DNA of 64,000 bases, taken from positions 79,969 through 143,968 of the forward strand of contig CAWDKH010000012.1 of NCBI GenBank assembly GCA_963802905.1, read 5' to 3'. Source of the stretch: DASQFQ01 sp963802905 (GTDB lineage: Bacteria > Actinomycetota > Thermoleophilia > Solirubrobacterales > Solirubrobacteraceae). Positions 1 through 7,532 of the stretch are shown one piece after another (the first letter of the stretch is position 1; every line of letters begins with the position of its first letter). Position numbers and translations under genes: made by a program. Under the pieces are notes generated by a model. The model did no database searches. It was given only the letters and a program-made list of their open reading frames with translations, and was not told where the DNA came from.

Positions 1-325
1 GAGCCGCCAGCGCGCCGCCGGGCAGCGAGCCGGGGGCCTCGACCAGCGTGTGGGTCGCGTAGCCGAGGAACGCGAAGTCGACGGCGCGCCCCAGCCCGGT
101 GGTGAGGAACAGCCAGCCGATCGCATTGCGCGGCTGCCGCGTCGCGATCAGCGCGCCGACGATCGGGAAGGCCAGGAAGATCACGCTGAAGACGGCGTCG
201 AACGCGGGCGATCCGAGCGTGTTGACTTGCGGCGAGCCGCGGTTGAGCGCCGCGAACACCAGCCCGGCCGCGGTGAGTCCGACGCACAGGCCCAAGAGCC
301 CCCAAGCGAGGCGCCTCACCTTCAT
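1..325 (-). CDS. Integral membrane protein, N-terminal part (cut by window edge)
   Basis: The gene starts at ATG 325 and runs off the left edge; about 108 residues are visible. Two hydrophobic segments lie at about residues 6-24 and 39-58. A third starts after the motif PRNAIGWLF, a pattern I associate with the membrane-embedded N-termini of actinobacterial sensor kinases and related membrane proteins. The domain that would identify it lies outside the window. The start codon overlaps the stop of a short upstream remnant by four bases (ATGA). It is transcribed away from, and downstream of, the LacI-type gene. Membrane location is clear; function is not assigned. Confidence 0.6.
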   Translation of the reverse strand, partial: MKVRRLAWGLLGLCVGLTAAGLVFAALNRGSPQVNTLGSPAFDAVFSVIFLAFPIVGALIATRQPRNAIGWLFLTTGLGRAVDFAFLGYATHTLVEAPGSLPGGALAA

Positions 326-407
326 CGTGATCGATTCTCTTCGGACAGGTGCTTCAGCCGCAAGGTGTCGCGCAGCCTCCTCCACGCCCGTCCGGCAATC
401 GTTACGG
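322..407 (-). pseudogene. Remnant resembling leader plus 3' end of an SRPBCC gene
   Basis: Read on the minus strand, this stretch starts with a 21-base element (387-407) that matches 20 of 21 bases at 8850-8870, just upstream of the SRPBCC gene at 8390-8827. It then passes directly into a segment encoding DTLRLKHLSEEN, which matches the C-terminus DTLRLKELLEQN of that SRPBCC protein (about 79% DNA identity over 38 bases). Both copies end in an ATGA overlap with the next gene. The simplest reading is an SRPBCC paralogue that lost its middle. No good start codon is present, so it is probably not translated. Confidence 0.4.
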
Positions 408-1406
408 CGGCCCCGTGGACTCCCGCTCGACGAGCACCGGCTCGGAGCCGAGGACCTGCGAGCGCGGCTCGCGCCCGTCGAGCAGCTCGACGAGCGTGTC
501 GACGGCGGCGGCGCCGAGCTCCGACAGCGGCATCGCGACCGTGGTCACGGGCGGCGAGAGGTACGCCGCCACCGGCAGCTCGTCGTAGGCGATCACCGAC
601 AGGTCGGCGGGCACGGCGCGGCCGAGCTCGCGCGCGACGTGCAGCAACCCGATCGCCTGCGCCAGCGAGCTGGTGAAGACCGCGGTGAGCTGGGGGTGCT
701 CGCGCAGCAGGCGCTCGGCCGCCTCGGCGCCGCCCGACGGGGTGAACGCGCCGCGCGCCACCGGCGGCTCGGGGAGCCCGGCCTCGGCGGCGGCGGCGAG
801 GAACGCCTCCTCGCGTCCGCGCGCTGACTGGACGTCGCGCGGTCCGGCCAGATGGCCGATCGCGGTGTGGCCAAGTCCGGCCAGGTGCTCGTAGGCGACA
901 CGGGTCGCGCGCTCGACGTCGAGCGTCACGTTGGCCGGCGCACCGGGCACCGAGCGATTGACGAACACGTGCGGCACCGGGTGGCGGCCGAGCGCCTCGA
1001 GCAGCCGATTCTCGGGCCGGGCCGAGGCGATCAGCAGCCCGTCGACGCGGCCGCCCTCGACGAGTTCGGTGAACGCCTCGTCGGCCTCCTGGTCCTCGAA
1101 GTCCTCGGCGCACAGCAGCACGTAGCCGCGCTCGCGCGCGCGGCGGTAGGCGCCGCGGATGATCTCCACGTAGGCCGGGTTGGAGAGGTTGGGCACCAGC
1201 AGCGTGAGCGCGCCGGTGTCGGGCACGGCGAGCGCGCGGGCGACGGGATGCGGGCGGTAGCCGAGCTCCTGCGCGAGCGTGCGCACGCGCTCGCGGGTCT
1301 CGTCGCGGACCGACAGCGTCGGATCGTTGCTCAACACGCGCGAGACCGTCGACTTCGAGACCCCGGCGGCGTTGGCGACGTCCTCCAAGCGCGCGCGACC
1401 GGTCAT
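402..1406 (-). CDS. LacI-family transcriptional regulator
   Basis: A 334-residue protein with full LacI/GalR architecture. The N-terminal helix-turn-helix is at residues 5-30 (RLEDVANAAGVSKSTVSRVL), with hinge motif YRPHPVARAL near residue 50, followed by a periplasmic-binding-protein-like effector domain. It starts at ATG 1406 and is divergent from the aldolase-kinase-SDR operon, 70 bases away. That location makes it the likely local repressor of 2-keto-3-deoxy-sugar catabolism. A candidate operator AAACCGGTTT lies at 1483-1492 and a related site before the MHS transporter at 7522-7532. The effector is probably a hexuronate or keto-deoxy acid, which is inference. Confidence 0.93.
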   Translation of the reverse strand: MTGRARLEDVANAAGVSKSTVSRVLSNDPTLSVRDETRERVRTLAQELGYRPHPVARALAVPDTGALTLLVPNLSNPAYVEIIRGAYRRARERGYVLLCAEDFEDQEADEAFTELVEGGRVDGLLIASARPENRLLEALGRHPVPHVFVNRSVPGAPANVTLDVERATRVAYEHLAGLGHTAIGHLAGPRDVQSARGREEAFLAAAAEAGLPEPPVARGAFTPSGGAEAAERLLREHPQLTAVFTSSLAQAIGLLHVARELGRAVPADLSVIAYDELPVAAYLSPPVTTVAMPLSELGAAAVDTLVELLDGREPRSQVLGSEPVLVERESTGPP

Positions 1407-1461
1407 GCGCGCACCCTAACCCGCGCACGGCTTTCGCGGTTGGGCTCGCGGCCGGATCGGG

Positions 1462-1492
1462 CATACTCAGATGTGATGCAGGAAACCGGTTT
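1462..1492 (+). promoter_or_regulatory. Candidate -10 and LacI-type operator at the aldolase start
   Basis: CATACT (1462-1467) is a possible -10 box that would place the transcript start at about 1475, next to GTG 1473/ATG 1476, so the mRNA may be leaderless. The perfect 10-base palindrome AAACCGGTTT at 1483-1492, with a central CG as in LacI/GalR operators, lies just inside the coding region. A repressor there would block elongation. No Shine-Dalgarno sequence is seen. Confidence 0.45.
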
Positions 1493-2094
1493 TGCCGAGT
1501 CCGCCGCCCGTGCGATCGCCGCCGCCGTCGTCGTCCCGGTCATCCGCACGGAGACCGCCGCAGAGGCCCTGGAGGTCGCCGAGTGGGCGATCGAGCAGGG
1601 GCTCCCCGCGCTCGAGCTGACGGCGACGACGCCGGGCTGGGTCGACGCGCTCCGCCACCTGCGCGAGCGCTCGCCGGACACGTTCATCGGCGTCGGCACG
1701 CTGCGCACCGCCGACGACGCGCGCCTGGCCTGCGCCGAGGGCGCCGGCTTCCTCGTCAGCCCCGTCCCCGCGCCCGCCGTCGCGACGATCGGCGCCGGCC
1801 GCGGCGTGCTGACGATCGGCGGCGGCTTCACGCCCGCCGAGGTGCTCGCCGCCGCCGACGGCGGCATCGCCAAGCTCTTCCCCGCGCACGCGGTCGGTCC
1901 GCGCTACCTGCGCTCGGTGCTCGCCGTCGCGCCGCCGGGCACGCGCGTGGTGCCGACCGGCGGGATCGCGCTCGACGACGTCCAGGGCTGGCTCGACGCG
2001 GGCGCCTACGCGGTCGGGATCGGCAGCGAGCTGCGCCCGACGCGCCGAGCACGCCGAGCGCCTGCAGGAGCTGCGCGGGGCGGTGAAGGCATGA
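1476..2094 (+). CDS. eda: 2-keto-3-deoxy-6-phosphogluconate (KDPG) aldolase, frameshifted near C-terminus
   Basis: Class I aldolase of the KDPG/KHG family, splitting 2-keto-3-deoxy-6-phospho-sugar acids into pyruvate and a triose phosphate. Family features include VVPVIRTETAAEALE near residue 20, LELTATTPG, GVGTLRT, SPVPAP, the Schiff-base lysine in AKLFPA and PTGGIALDD. From base 1476 the reading frame runs without a stop straight into the kinase. About 19 residues before the kinase start, another frame gives a typical end, ARRAEHAERLQELRG..., finishing TGA 2092-2094 and overlapping the kinase ATG as ATGA. One extra base near 2034-2038 explains this. I annotate the frame-corrected end. Confidence 0.85.
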
Positions 2095-3005
2095 CGCGCG
2101 TCGCCGTGATGGGCGAGTGCATGATCGAGCTCAGCCACCTCGACGACCGCACGCTCGCGCTCGGCTACGCGGGCGACGTCTACAACGTCGCGGTCAGCCT
2201 GGCGCGCTGGGGCACCGAGGTCGCGTTCGTCTCGCGGCTCGGCGACGATCACCACAGCGCGGCGATGCTCGAGGCCTGGCGCGAGGAGGGCCTCGACACG
2301 AGCCTCACCGACCAGCTCCCCGGCTACGCGCCCGGGCTCTACATGATCCGCACCGACGGCGACGGTGAGCGCTCGTTCACCTACTGGCGCTCGGCCTCGC
2401 CCGCGCGCGAGCTGCTGGCCGACGACGCCCACGCGGAGCACGTCCGCACCGGGCTCGCGGGCACCGACTGGCTGCTGCTGTCGGGCATCTCGCTGTCGCT
2501 GCTGTCCGACGCCGCCCACGCGCGCCTGCTGGCGCTGCTCGACGCGCTGACCGCCGCGGGCACGCGCGTCGCCTTCGACTCCAACTACCGGCCCGCCGGC
2601 TGGCCCGACGCCGCCACCGCCGCCGCGCGGATGGATGAAGTGCTCGCTCGCACCGCGCTCGCGCTGCCGACGCTCGACGACGAGCAGGCGCTGCACGGCG
2701 ACCGCGACGCGGAGGCGACGCTGCGGCGGATCGCCGCGCTCGGCGTCGAGGAGGTCGTGGTCAAGCTCGGTGCCGACGGCGCGCTCGTCCAGGGCGAGCT
2801 CGTCCCGGCCGAGCCCGGCGTCGACGTCGTCGACACCACCGGCGCCGGCGATGCCTTCGACGCCGGCTACCTGCACGCGCGGCTCGCCGGCCTCCCACCT
2901 GTCGCCGCGGCCGCCGAGGGCGCGCGCCTGGCCGCCACCGTGCTGCGGCACCGCGGGGCGATCGTGCCCGCCGAGGCGATGCCGGCCCCGCCCGCGCTCG
3001 CATGA
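2091..3005 (+). CDS. kdgK: PfkB-family sugar kinase, probable 2-keto-3-deoxygluconate kinase
   Basis: A 304-residue ribokinase-like kinase. The N-terminus VAVMGECMIEL and the substrate-side motif GYAGDVYNVAVSLAR are typical of KDG kinases. DTTGAGDAFDAG near residue 245 supplies the anion hole and catalytic aspartate (GAGD). It would phosphorylate 2-keto-3-deoxygluconate at C6, feeding the aldolase encoded just upstream. Start ATG 2091 overlaps the frame-corrected aldolase stop by four bases; its end overlaps the SDR start (ATG 3002). In the sequence as given, the aldolase and kinase frames are continuous, so a bifunctional fusion cannot be fully excluded. Confidence 0.88.
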   Translation: MTRVAVMGECMIELSHLDDRTLALGYAGDVYNVAVSLARWGTEVAFVSRLGDDHHSAAMLEAWREEGLDTSLTDQLPGYAPGLYMIRTDGDGERSFTYWRSASPARELLADDAHAEHVRTGLAGTDWLLLSGISLSLLSDAAHARLLALLDALTAAGTRVAFDSNYRPAGWPDAATAAARMDEVLARTALALPTLDDEQALHGDRDAEATLRRIAALGVEEVVVKLGADGALVQGELVPAEPGVDVVDTTGAGDAFDAGYLHARLAGLPPVAAAAEGARLAATVLRHRGAIVPAEAMPAPPALA

Positions 3006-3739
3006 GGCTGGAGGGCCGCCACACGCTGATCACGGGCGCCGGCTCGGGGATCGGCCGCGCGATCGCCGAGCGCTTCGCCCGCGAAGGCGCCTCCGTGCTC
3101 GCCGTCGGGCGCACGCAGGCGACACTCGACGAAACCGCGGAGCTGGTCCGCGCCGCCGGCGGCGAGGCGCGCACCGCGGCGCTCGACGTCGCCGACGCGG
3201 ATGCGGTCTCCGCGCTGTTCGCGGGCGTCGAGACGCTCGACGTGCTCGTCAACGGCGCCGGCATCGTCTCCACGCACACGGCCGAGGACACGCCCGACGA
3301 GCTGTGGGACGAGGTCTTCGCCACCAACGTCCGCGGCACGTTCCTGATGTCCAAGCACGCGATGCCGCTGCTGCGCGCCTCGAAGGGCGCGATCGTCAAC
3401 GTCGCCAGCGTGGCCGGGCTCGTCGGCGTCCCCAACCGCGCTGCCTACTGCGCGTCGAAGGGCGCGGTGCTCGCACTCACGCGCGCGATGGCGATCGACC
3501 ACGTCGGCGAGGGCGTGCGCGTCAACGCGCTGTGCCCGGGCACCACCCAGACGCCGTGGATCGAGCGGCTCGTCGCCGAGCAGGGCGAGAAGCTGGAGGA
3601 CCTGGAGGCCCGCCAGCCCCTCGGCCGCCTGGGTACGGCCGAGGAGATGGCAGACGGGGCGCTCTATCTCGCGAGCGCCGAGTCGTCGTTCGTCACGGGC
3701 ACGGAGCTCGTGGTCGACGGCGGGATGACCGCCCGCTAG
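3002..3739 (+). CDS. SDR-family dehydrogenase of the keto-deoxy-sugar operon
   Basis: A 245-residue classical short-chain dehydrogenase. TGAGSGIG at about residues 11-18 binds NAD(P). VNGAG, the catalytic serine in NVASVAG, the YCASK motif (Tyr/Lys) and VRVNALCPG follow in order, with C-terminal LVVDGG. The segment around TPWIERL and ARQPLGRLGTAEE resembles 2-keto-3-deoxy-L-fuconate/rhamnonate-type dehydrogenases. The operon setting with KDG kinase and KDPG aldolase would also suit a KduD-like 5-keto reductase. It overlaps the kinase by four bases and so is translationally coupled. Substrate is inferred from context only. Confidence 0.87.
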   Translation: MRLEGRHTLITGAGSGIGRAIAERFAREGASVLAVGRTQATLDETAELVRAAGGEARTAALDVADADAVSALFAGVETLDVLVNGAGIVSTHTAEDTPDELWDEVFATNVRGTFLMSKHAMPLLRASKGAIVNVASVAGLVGVPNRAAYCASKGAVLALTRAMAIDHVGEGVRVNALCPGTTQTPWIERLVAEQGEKLEDLEARQPLGRLGTAEEMADGALYLASAESSFVTGTELVVDGGMTAR

Positions 3740-4215
3740 GCGGGCTGCAGCGTCCCGACGAGCTCGTCGAGGCGCTCGAGCGACTCGCGGGCGCCGCTCT
3801 CCATGCCGGACGCCATCGCCGCGTCGCGGCTCTCGACCTGCGGGTAGACGGCAGTGAGCACGAGCCGCGTGCCGCCGTCGATCTCCTCGAACTGCGCGAC
3901 CTCGAGGTGGACGTGGCCAGGCGCGCCCTCGTACTCCCACGTCTGGGTGATGCCGTCCTCGACCGAGGGCGTGCCGTGGAAGACGCCGCGGAACGGGTAG
4001 CGGCCGTCGGCGTCGCTGTGGATGTAGCGCCACTGGCCGCCGTGGCGGACGTCGAGCTGCTCGACCTCCACGTCCAGGCGGCGCGGGCCGAGCCACTGCG
4101 GGATCAGCTCGGGCTCGGTGTAAGCGCGGAACAGCAGCTCCGGCGGGGCGTCGAACTCGCGGATCATCACGACCTGCGGGATGCCGGGCTCAGCGATCAG
4201 TTGTGTCTCGCCCAT
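3736..4215 (-). CDS. AHSA1/SRPBCC-family protein
   Basis: A 159-residue protein starting at ATG 4215. REFDAPPELLFRAYTEPELIPQWLGP near the N-terminus is the hallmark of Aha1-C/CalC-like SRPBCC proteins, with a helix-grip fold that binds hydrophobic ligands. WRYIHSDADGRYPFRGVFH and TQTWEYEG are further family signatures. It overlaps the end of the ArsR-type regulator gene by 26 bases; this regulator/AHSA1 pairing is common in actinobacteria. It is convergent with the SDR gene and overlaps it by four bases. The ligand is unknown. Confidence 0.88.
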   Translation of the reverse strand: MGETQLIAEPGIPQVVMIREFDAPPELLFRAYTEPELIPQWLGPRRLDVEVEQLDVRHGGQWRYIHSDADGRYPFRGVFHGTPSVEDGITQTWEYEGAPGHVHLEVAQFEEIDGGTRLVLTAVYPQVESRDAAMASGMESGARESLERLDELVGTLQPA

Positions 4216-4555
4216 GGTGGGCTCCTCTCGGGTTGTCCTGCAGGGAGGCCAGCAGCTCGTCGAGCCGCTCGAAGCTCTCGGTCCAGTACTCGCGGTAGTC
4301 AGCCAGCCAGCGGGTGGCGTCGCGCAGCGGGTCAGCCTCGAGGTGGCTGAGCCGGACGGTCGCCTGCCGGCTGCGGGAGATGAGCCCGGCCTGCTCGAGC
4401 ACCTTGAGGTGCCGCGAGACGGCCGGCTGCGACATCGCGAACGGCGCGGCGAGCTCGGACACGCTCGCGTCCCCATCCGTGAGCCGCGCGAGGATCGCGC
4501 GGCGGGTGGGATCGGCGAGCGCTCCGAAGACTGCATCGAGCTGCTTGTCGGCCAT
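4190..4555 (-). CDS. ArsR-family transcriptional regulator
   Basis: A 121-residue winged-helix regulator. The sequence FGALADPTRRAILARL opens the domain, and SVSELAAPFAMSQPAVSRHL is the recognition helix region. No metal-binding ELCVCD-type cysteines are present, so it belongs to the non-metal SdpR-like group that usually precedes AHSA1 genes. Start ATG 4555 lies within the left arm of a 9-base inverted repeat (4552-4587), pointing to autoregulation. The last residues are encoded across the start of the downstream AHSA1 gene. Confidence 0.9.
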   Translation of the reverse strand: MADKQLDAVFGALADPTRRAILARLTDGDASVSELAAPFAMSQPAVSRHLKVLEQAGLISRSRQATVRLSHLEADPLRDATRWLADYREYWTESFERLDELLASLQDNPRGAHHGRDTTDR

Positions 4556-4587
4556 AACAAGATCGTTTTATAACACGTTTGTTATGG
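4552..4587. promoter_or_regulatory. Inverted-repeat operator/promoter of the ArsR-AHSA1 operon
   Basis: Arms CCATAACAA (4552-4560) and TTGTTATGG (4579-4587) are perfectly complementary around an AT-rich core, in otherwise GC-rich DNA. On the minus strand the core contains TATAAA, a good -10 candidate. The left arm covers the ArsR start codon. ArsR dimers commonly bind such sites to repress their own gene. Confidence 0.6.
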
Positions 4588-4596
4588 ATGCGCAAG

Positions 4597-6075
4597 CTAC
4601 CCGCGGACTGCCTCCTTGAGCGCGCCCGCGACGCCGTCGGCGTCGAGCCGGCCGAGCCAGTCGGCGACGAGGTCGATCATCGGCTCGGAGCCGGCGACCT
4701 CCTCGCCAAGGACCGAGAGCACGGCGGCCGCCTCCTCCTCGTGCCCGTCGGCGCGGGCGAGCGCCTCCTGGACCGGCTTCGCGCCGGGGTCGCGCACCGG
4801 CAGCCCGCCGTCAGGCTCCTTGAGGTGGAGCGCCCAGGCCGCCATGACGAGCGCGATCCAGCGCGGCGGCGCGCCCGCCTCCAGCCGCTCGCGCGCCGGC
4901 CCACCGAAGCGAGCGGGCAGCTTCTGCGAGCCGTCGGAGCCGATCTGCTCGAGCCGGTGGTGGATGCGCGGGTTGATCCAGCGGTGGCCGAGCTCGGCGC
5001 GATAGGCGGCAATGTCGATGCCGGGCGCCTCGGGGAGCGTCGGCTCGAGGTCCTCGTTGCCGAGGACGTCGGCCACCGCCGCCACGCCCGGGTCGCCCCA
5101 GGCGCCGGCCACCGTGCTCGCGCCGGCGAGCCCGCCGACGTAGGCGAGCATCGAGTGCGTGCCGTTGAGCAGGCGCAGCTTGACCGCCTCGTGGGGCCCG
5201 GCGTCCGGCACCAGCAGCGCGCCCGCCTGCTCCCACGCCGGGCGCGGCCCGGCGAAGGCGTCCTCGATGACCCACTGGCGGAACGGCTCCGCGACGACCA
5301 CGCCCTGGTCGTCGAGCCCGAGCGTGCGCGCCACCTCCTCGCGGTCGGCGGGCGTGGTGGCGGGCACGACGCGGTCGACCATCGTGCTCGGGAAGCTCAC
5401 ATGGCGGTCGATCCAGCCGAGCGCGTGGCCGCCCTCGCCGTTGGGCAGGCGAGCGAGGAAGTCGCGCACCAGCCGGCCGAGCACCTCGCCGTTGCGGGGC
5501 AGGTTGTCGCACGAGACGACGGTCAGCGGCCCGCCCTCGCCCCCCGCCGCGCGCAGCGCGATCCCGCGCGCGAGCTGGCCGACCGCGGTCCGCGGCGGCC
5601 CTCCCGCGAGGTCGGAGGCGACCTCGAGGTCGTCGACGCGCAGCCCGCCGGTCGCGCGGTCGCGCGGGTAGCCCTTCTCGGTCACCGTCAGCGTGATCAC
5701 GTGGACGCCGGGGTCGGCGATCGCGTCGGCGAGGCGGTTGGGGTGCTGGGTCGCGAGTAGGACGTCGCGGACCGAGGCGAGGACGGTGACGTCGTCCTCG
5801 ACCGGGCCGCGCTCGAGGACGCTGAACAGGCCTTCCTGCGGCGCGAGCGCCTCAACGGCGGCGGGGCGGCGCTGCGCGACCCCGAGGATCCCCCAGTCGC
5901 CGCCGGCGCGCTCGATCGCCTCGGCGGTGTAGACGGCCTGGTGCGCGCGATGGAAGGCGCCGATCCCGAGGTGGACGATGCCCACAGCGGGCCGCTCGGC
6001 GAGCGCCGGCCGCGCATCGCGACCGGCCCGCCGCAACGTGTCCGGGTGCAGGCGCGCCCGCCCGCCGCCGGTCAC
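4597..6075 (-). CDS. Mannitol dehydrogenase family, probable fructuronate/tagaturonate reductase
   Basis: A 492-residue long-chain polyol dehydrogenase. VHLGIGAFHRAHQAVYT near residue 30 is the family nucleotide-binding and FHR motif; ITLTVTEKGYP and KLRLLNGTHSMLAYVGGL mark the catalytic domain. Members oxidise mannitol or reduce fructuronate/tagaturonate to mannonate/altronate. The neighbouring KDG kinase and KDPG aldolase favour the uronate role, by inference. Start GTG 6075 overlaps the transporter stop by four bases (GTGA), so the two genes form a coupled transport-catabolism unit. Confidence 0.85.
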   Translation of the reverse strand: MTGGGRARLHPDTLRRAGRDARPALAERPAVGIVHLGIGAFHRAHQAVYTAEAIERAGGDWGILGVAQRRPAAVEALAPQEGLFSVLERGPVEDDVTVLASVRDVLLATQHPNRLADAIADPGVHVITLTVTEKGYPRDRATGGLRVDDLEVASDLAGGPPRTAVGQLARGIALRAAGGEGGPLTVVSCDNLPRNGEVLGRLVRDFLARLPNGEGGHALGWIDRHVSFPSTMVDRVVPATTPADREEVARTLGLDDQGVVVAEPFRQWVIEDAFAGPRPAWEQAGALLVPDAGPHEAVKLRLLNGTHSMLAYVGGLAGASTVAGAWGDPGVAAVADVLGNEDLEPTLPEAPGIDIAAYRAELGHRWINPRIHHRLEQIGSDGSQKLPARFGGPARERLEAGAPPRWIALVMAAWALHLKEPDGGLPVRDPGAKPVQEALARADGHEEEAAAVLSVLGEEVAGSEPMIDLVADWLGRLDADGVAGALKEAVRG

Positions 6076-7469
6076 GATCCGACCGGGGTCAACGGCTCCT
6101 CCTTGGCGACCTTGGGCTTGCTCACGATTGCGGCCTGGGCCGGCTTCTCGAGCCCGATGTCGAGGTCCTTGGTCTCCTCGGACGCCAGGAACGCGACCAG
6201 CGATACGAGGCAGGCGAAGATCATCCACGCGGCGACGAGCCACGGATCGCCGCCGCCCCAGCCCAGCAGCGCGGCCGACAGCGTCGGCGAGAAGCCGACG
6301 AGCGCGGCGCCGAGCTCACGCGAGCCGGCGAAGCCCGTGTAGCGGACGTTGGCCCCGAACAGCTCGGCGTAGAACGCGCCCTGGACCGCGATCATCGGGC
6401 CGAGGCCGACCGCGAGGCCGATCGCGATCGCGAGGAAGATGACGACCGGCGAGCCGGTGTTGATCAGCAGCCAGAACGGGAACGCGTAGAGCGCCGTGAA
6501 GCAGACGCTCCAGAGGTTCAGCGGCCGCCGTCCGACGCGGTCGGACAGCGCGCCGTAGACCGGCTGGAGCGCGGCCCCGATCAGCGCCGCGAGCACGATG
6601 CCGAGCAGCACGGTCGTGTTGGACAGCTCGAGCTCGTCCGTGGCGTACGCGACGGTGAACGAGACGTAGATGTAGATCACCGCGACGTCAGCAACGTGCG
6701 CGCCGATGCCGACCAGCACGCTCTTCGGATAGCGCTTGACCGTCTCGATGACCGGGAGCTTGACGACCTCCTTGCGCTCGCGCAGCTGCTCGAAGACCGG
6801 CGACTCCTCGACCCGGAGGCGGAAGTACAGCGTCACGAAGATCATCAGGAACGAGGCCAGGAACGGCAGCCGCCAGCCCCAGCTGTTGAGCTGGTCCTCC
6901 GGCAGCTGGCTGACGAGCAGGAACGAGGCGGTGCCGAGCACCAGGCCGATCTGCACGCCCAGCTGCGAGAAGGAGCCGTAGAAGCCGCGCTTGTGCTTGG
7001 GCGCGTGCTCCGCGAGCAGCGTCGAGGCGCCGCCGAACTCGGCGCCGGCGCCGAGGCCCTGGCAGACGCGCATCAGCGTGAGCAGGATCGGCGCCCAGAT
7101 GCCGAGCGTCGCGTAGGTCGGCAGCAGGCCGATGATGCCGGTCGAGATGCCCATCAGCAGCGTCGTGATGATCAGCGTCTCGCGGCGACCGATGCGGTCG
7201 CCCATGTTGCCGAACAGGATCCCGCCGAGCGGGCGCACGGCGAAGCCGACGCCGAAGGTGGCGAACGCCGCCAGCGTGCCGACGCCGGAACCCGCCTTGT
7301 CGTTGAAGAACAGGTCGCCGAACACCAGCGCGGCGGCCGTCCCGTAGATGAAGAAGTCGTACCACTCGAGCGCCGTGCCGACGACGGATCCCGCCAACAC
7401 CCGGCGCAGTGCCGTGCCCTTGGCGTGGTCCTTCGCGCGCCCGTTGCCGTTGGCTGCGGTTGCGTACAT
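6072..7469 (-). CDS. MFS transporter, metabolite:H+ symporter (MHS) type
   Basis: A 465-residue protein with about 12 predicted membrane helices. EWYDFFIYGTAAALVF in helix 1 is typical of the MHS subfamily (ShiA, KgtP, ProP). The MFS loop motifs GNMGDRIGRRE (loop 2-3) and ALSDRVGRRPL (loop 8-9) are intact. ATG 7469 follows a good ribosome site (GGGAGGCG). Coupling to the uronate-reductase-like gene suggests import of a sugar acid with protons. The palindrome at 7522-7532 lies 53 bases upstream. Confidence 0.9.
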   Translation of the reverse strand: MYATAANGNGRAKDHAKGTALRRVLAGSVVGTALEWYDFFIYGTAAALVFGDLFFNDKAGSGVGTLAAFATFGVGFAVRPLGGILFGNMGDRIGRRETLIITTLLMGISTGIIGLLPTYATLGIWAPILLTLMRVCQGLGAGAEFGGASTLLAEHAPKHKRGFYGSFSQLGVQIGLVLGTASFLLVSQLPEDQLNSWGWRLPFLASFLMIFVTLYFRLRVEESPVFEQLRERKEVVKLPVIETVKRYPKSVLVGIGAHVADVAVIYIYVSFTVAYATDELELSNTTVLLGIVLAALIGAALQPVYGALSDRVGRRPLNLWSVCFTALYAFPFWLLINTGSPVVIFLAIAIGLAVGLGPMIAVQGAFYAELFGANVRYTGFAGSRELGAALVGFSPTLSAALLGWGGGDPWLVAAWMIFACLVSLVAFLASEETKDLDIGLEKPAQAAIVSKPKVAKEEPLTPVGS

Positions 7470-7521
7470 GTGTGAACGCCTCCCAACGTTCGCCCCTGGT
7501 AGGGGTGACGTTCCCGCTCGG

Positions 7522-7532
7522 CAACCGGTTTA
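7522..7532. promoter_or_regulatory. Second AACCGGTT-type LacI operator candidate
   Basis: CAACCGGTTTA shares the palindromic core AACCGGTT with the site at 1483-1492. It overlaps the stop codon of the arginase-like gene and lies 53 bases before the transporter start, where a repressor could act. Two occurrences of an 8-base palindrome are weak evidence alone; the support is that both precede genes of the same pathway. Confidence 0.4.
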
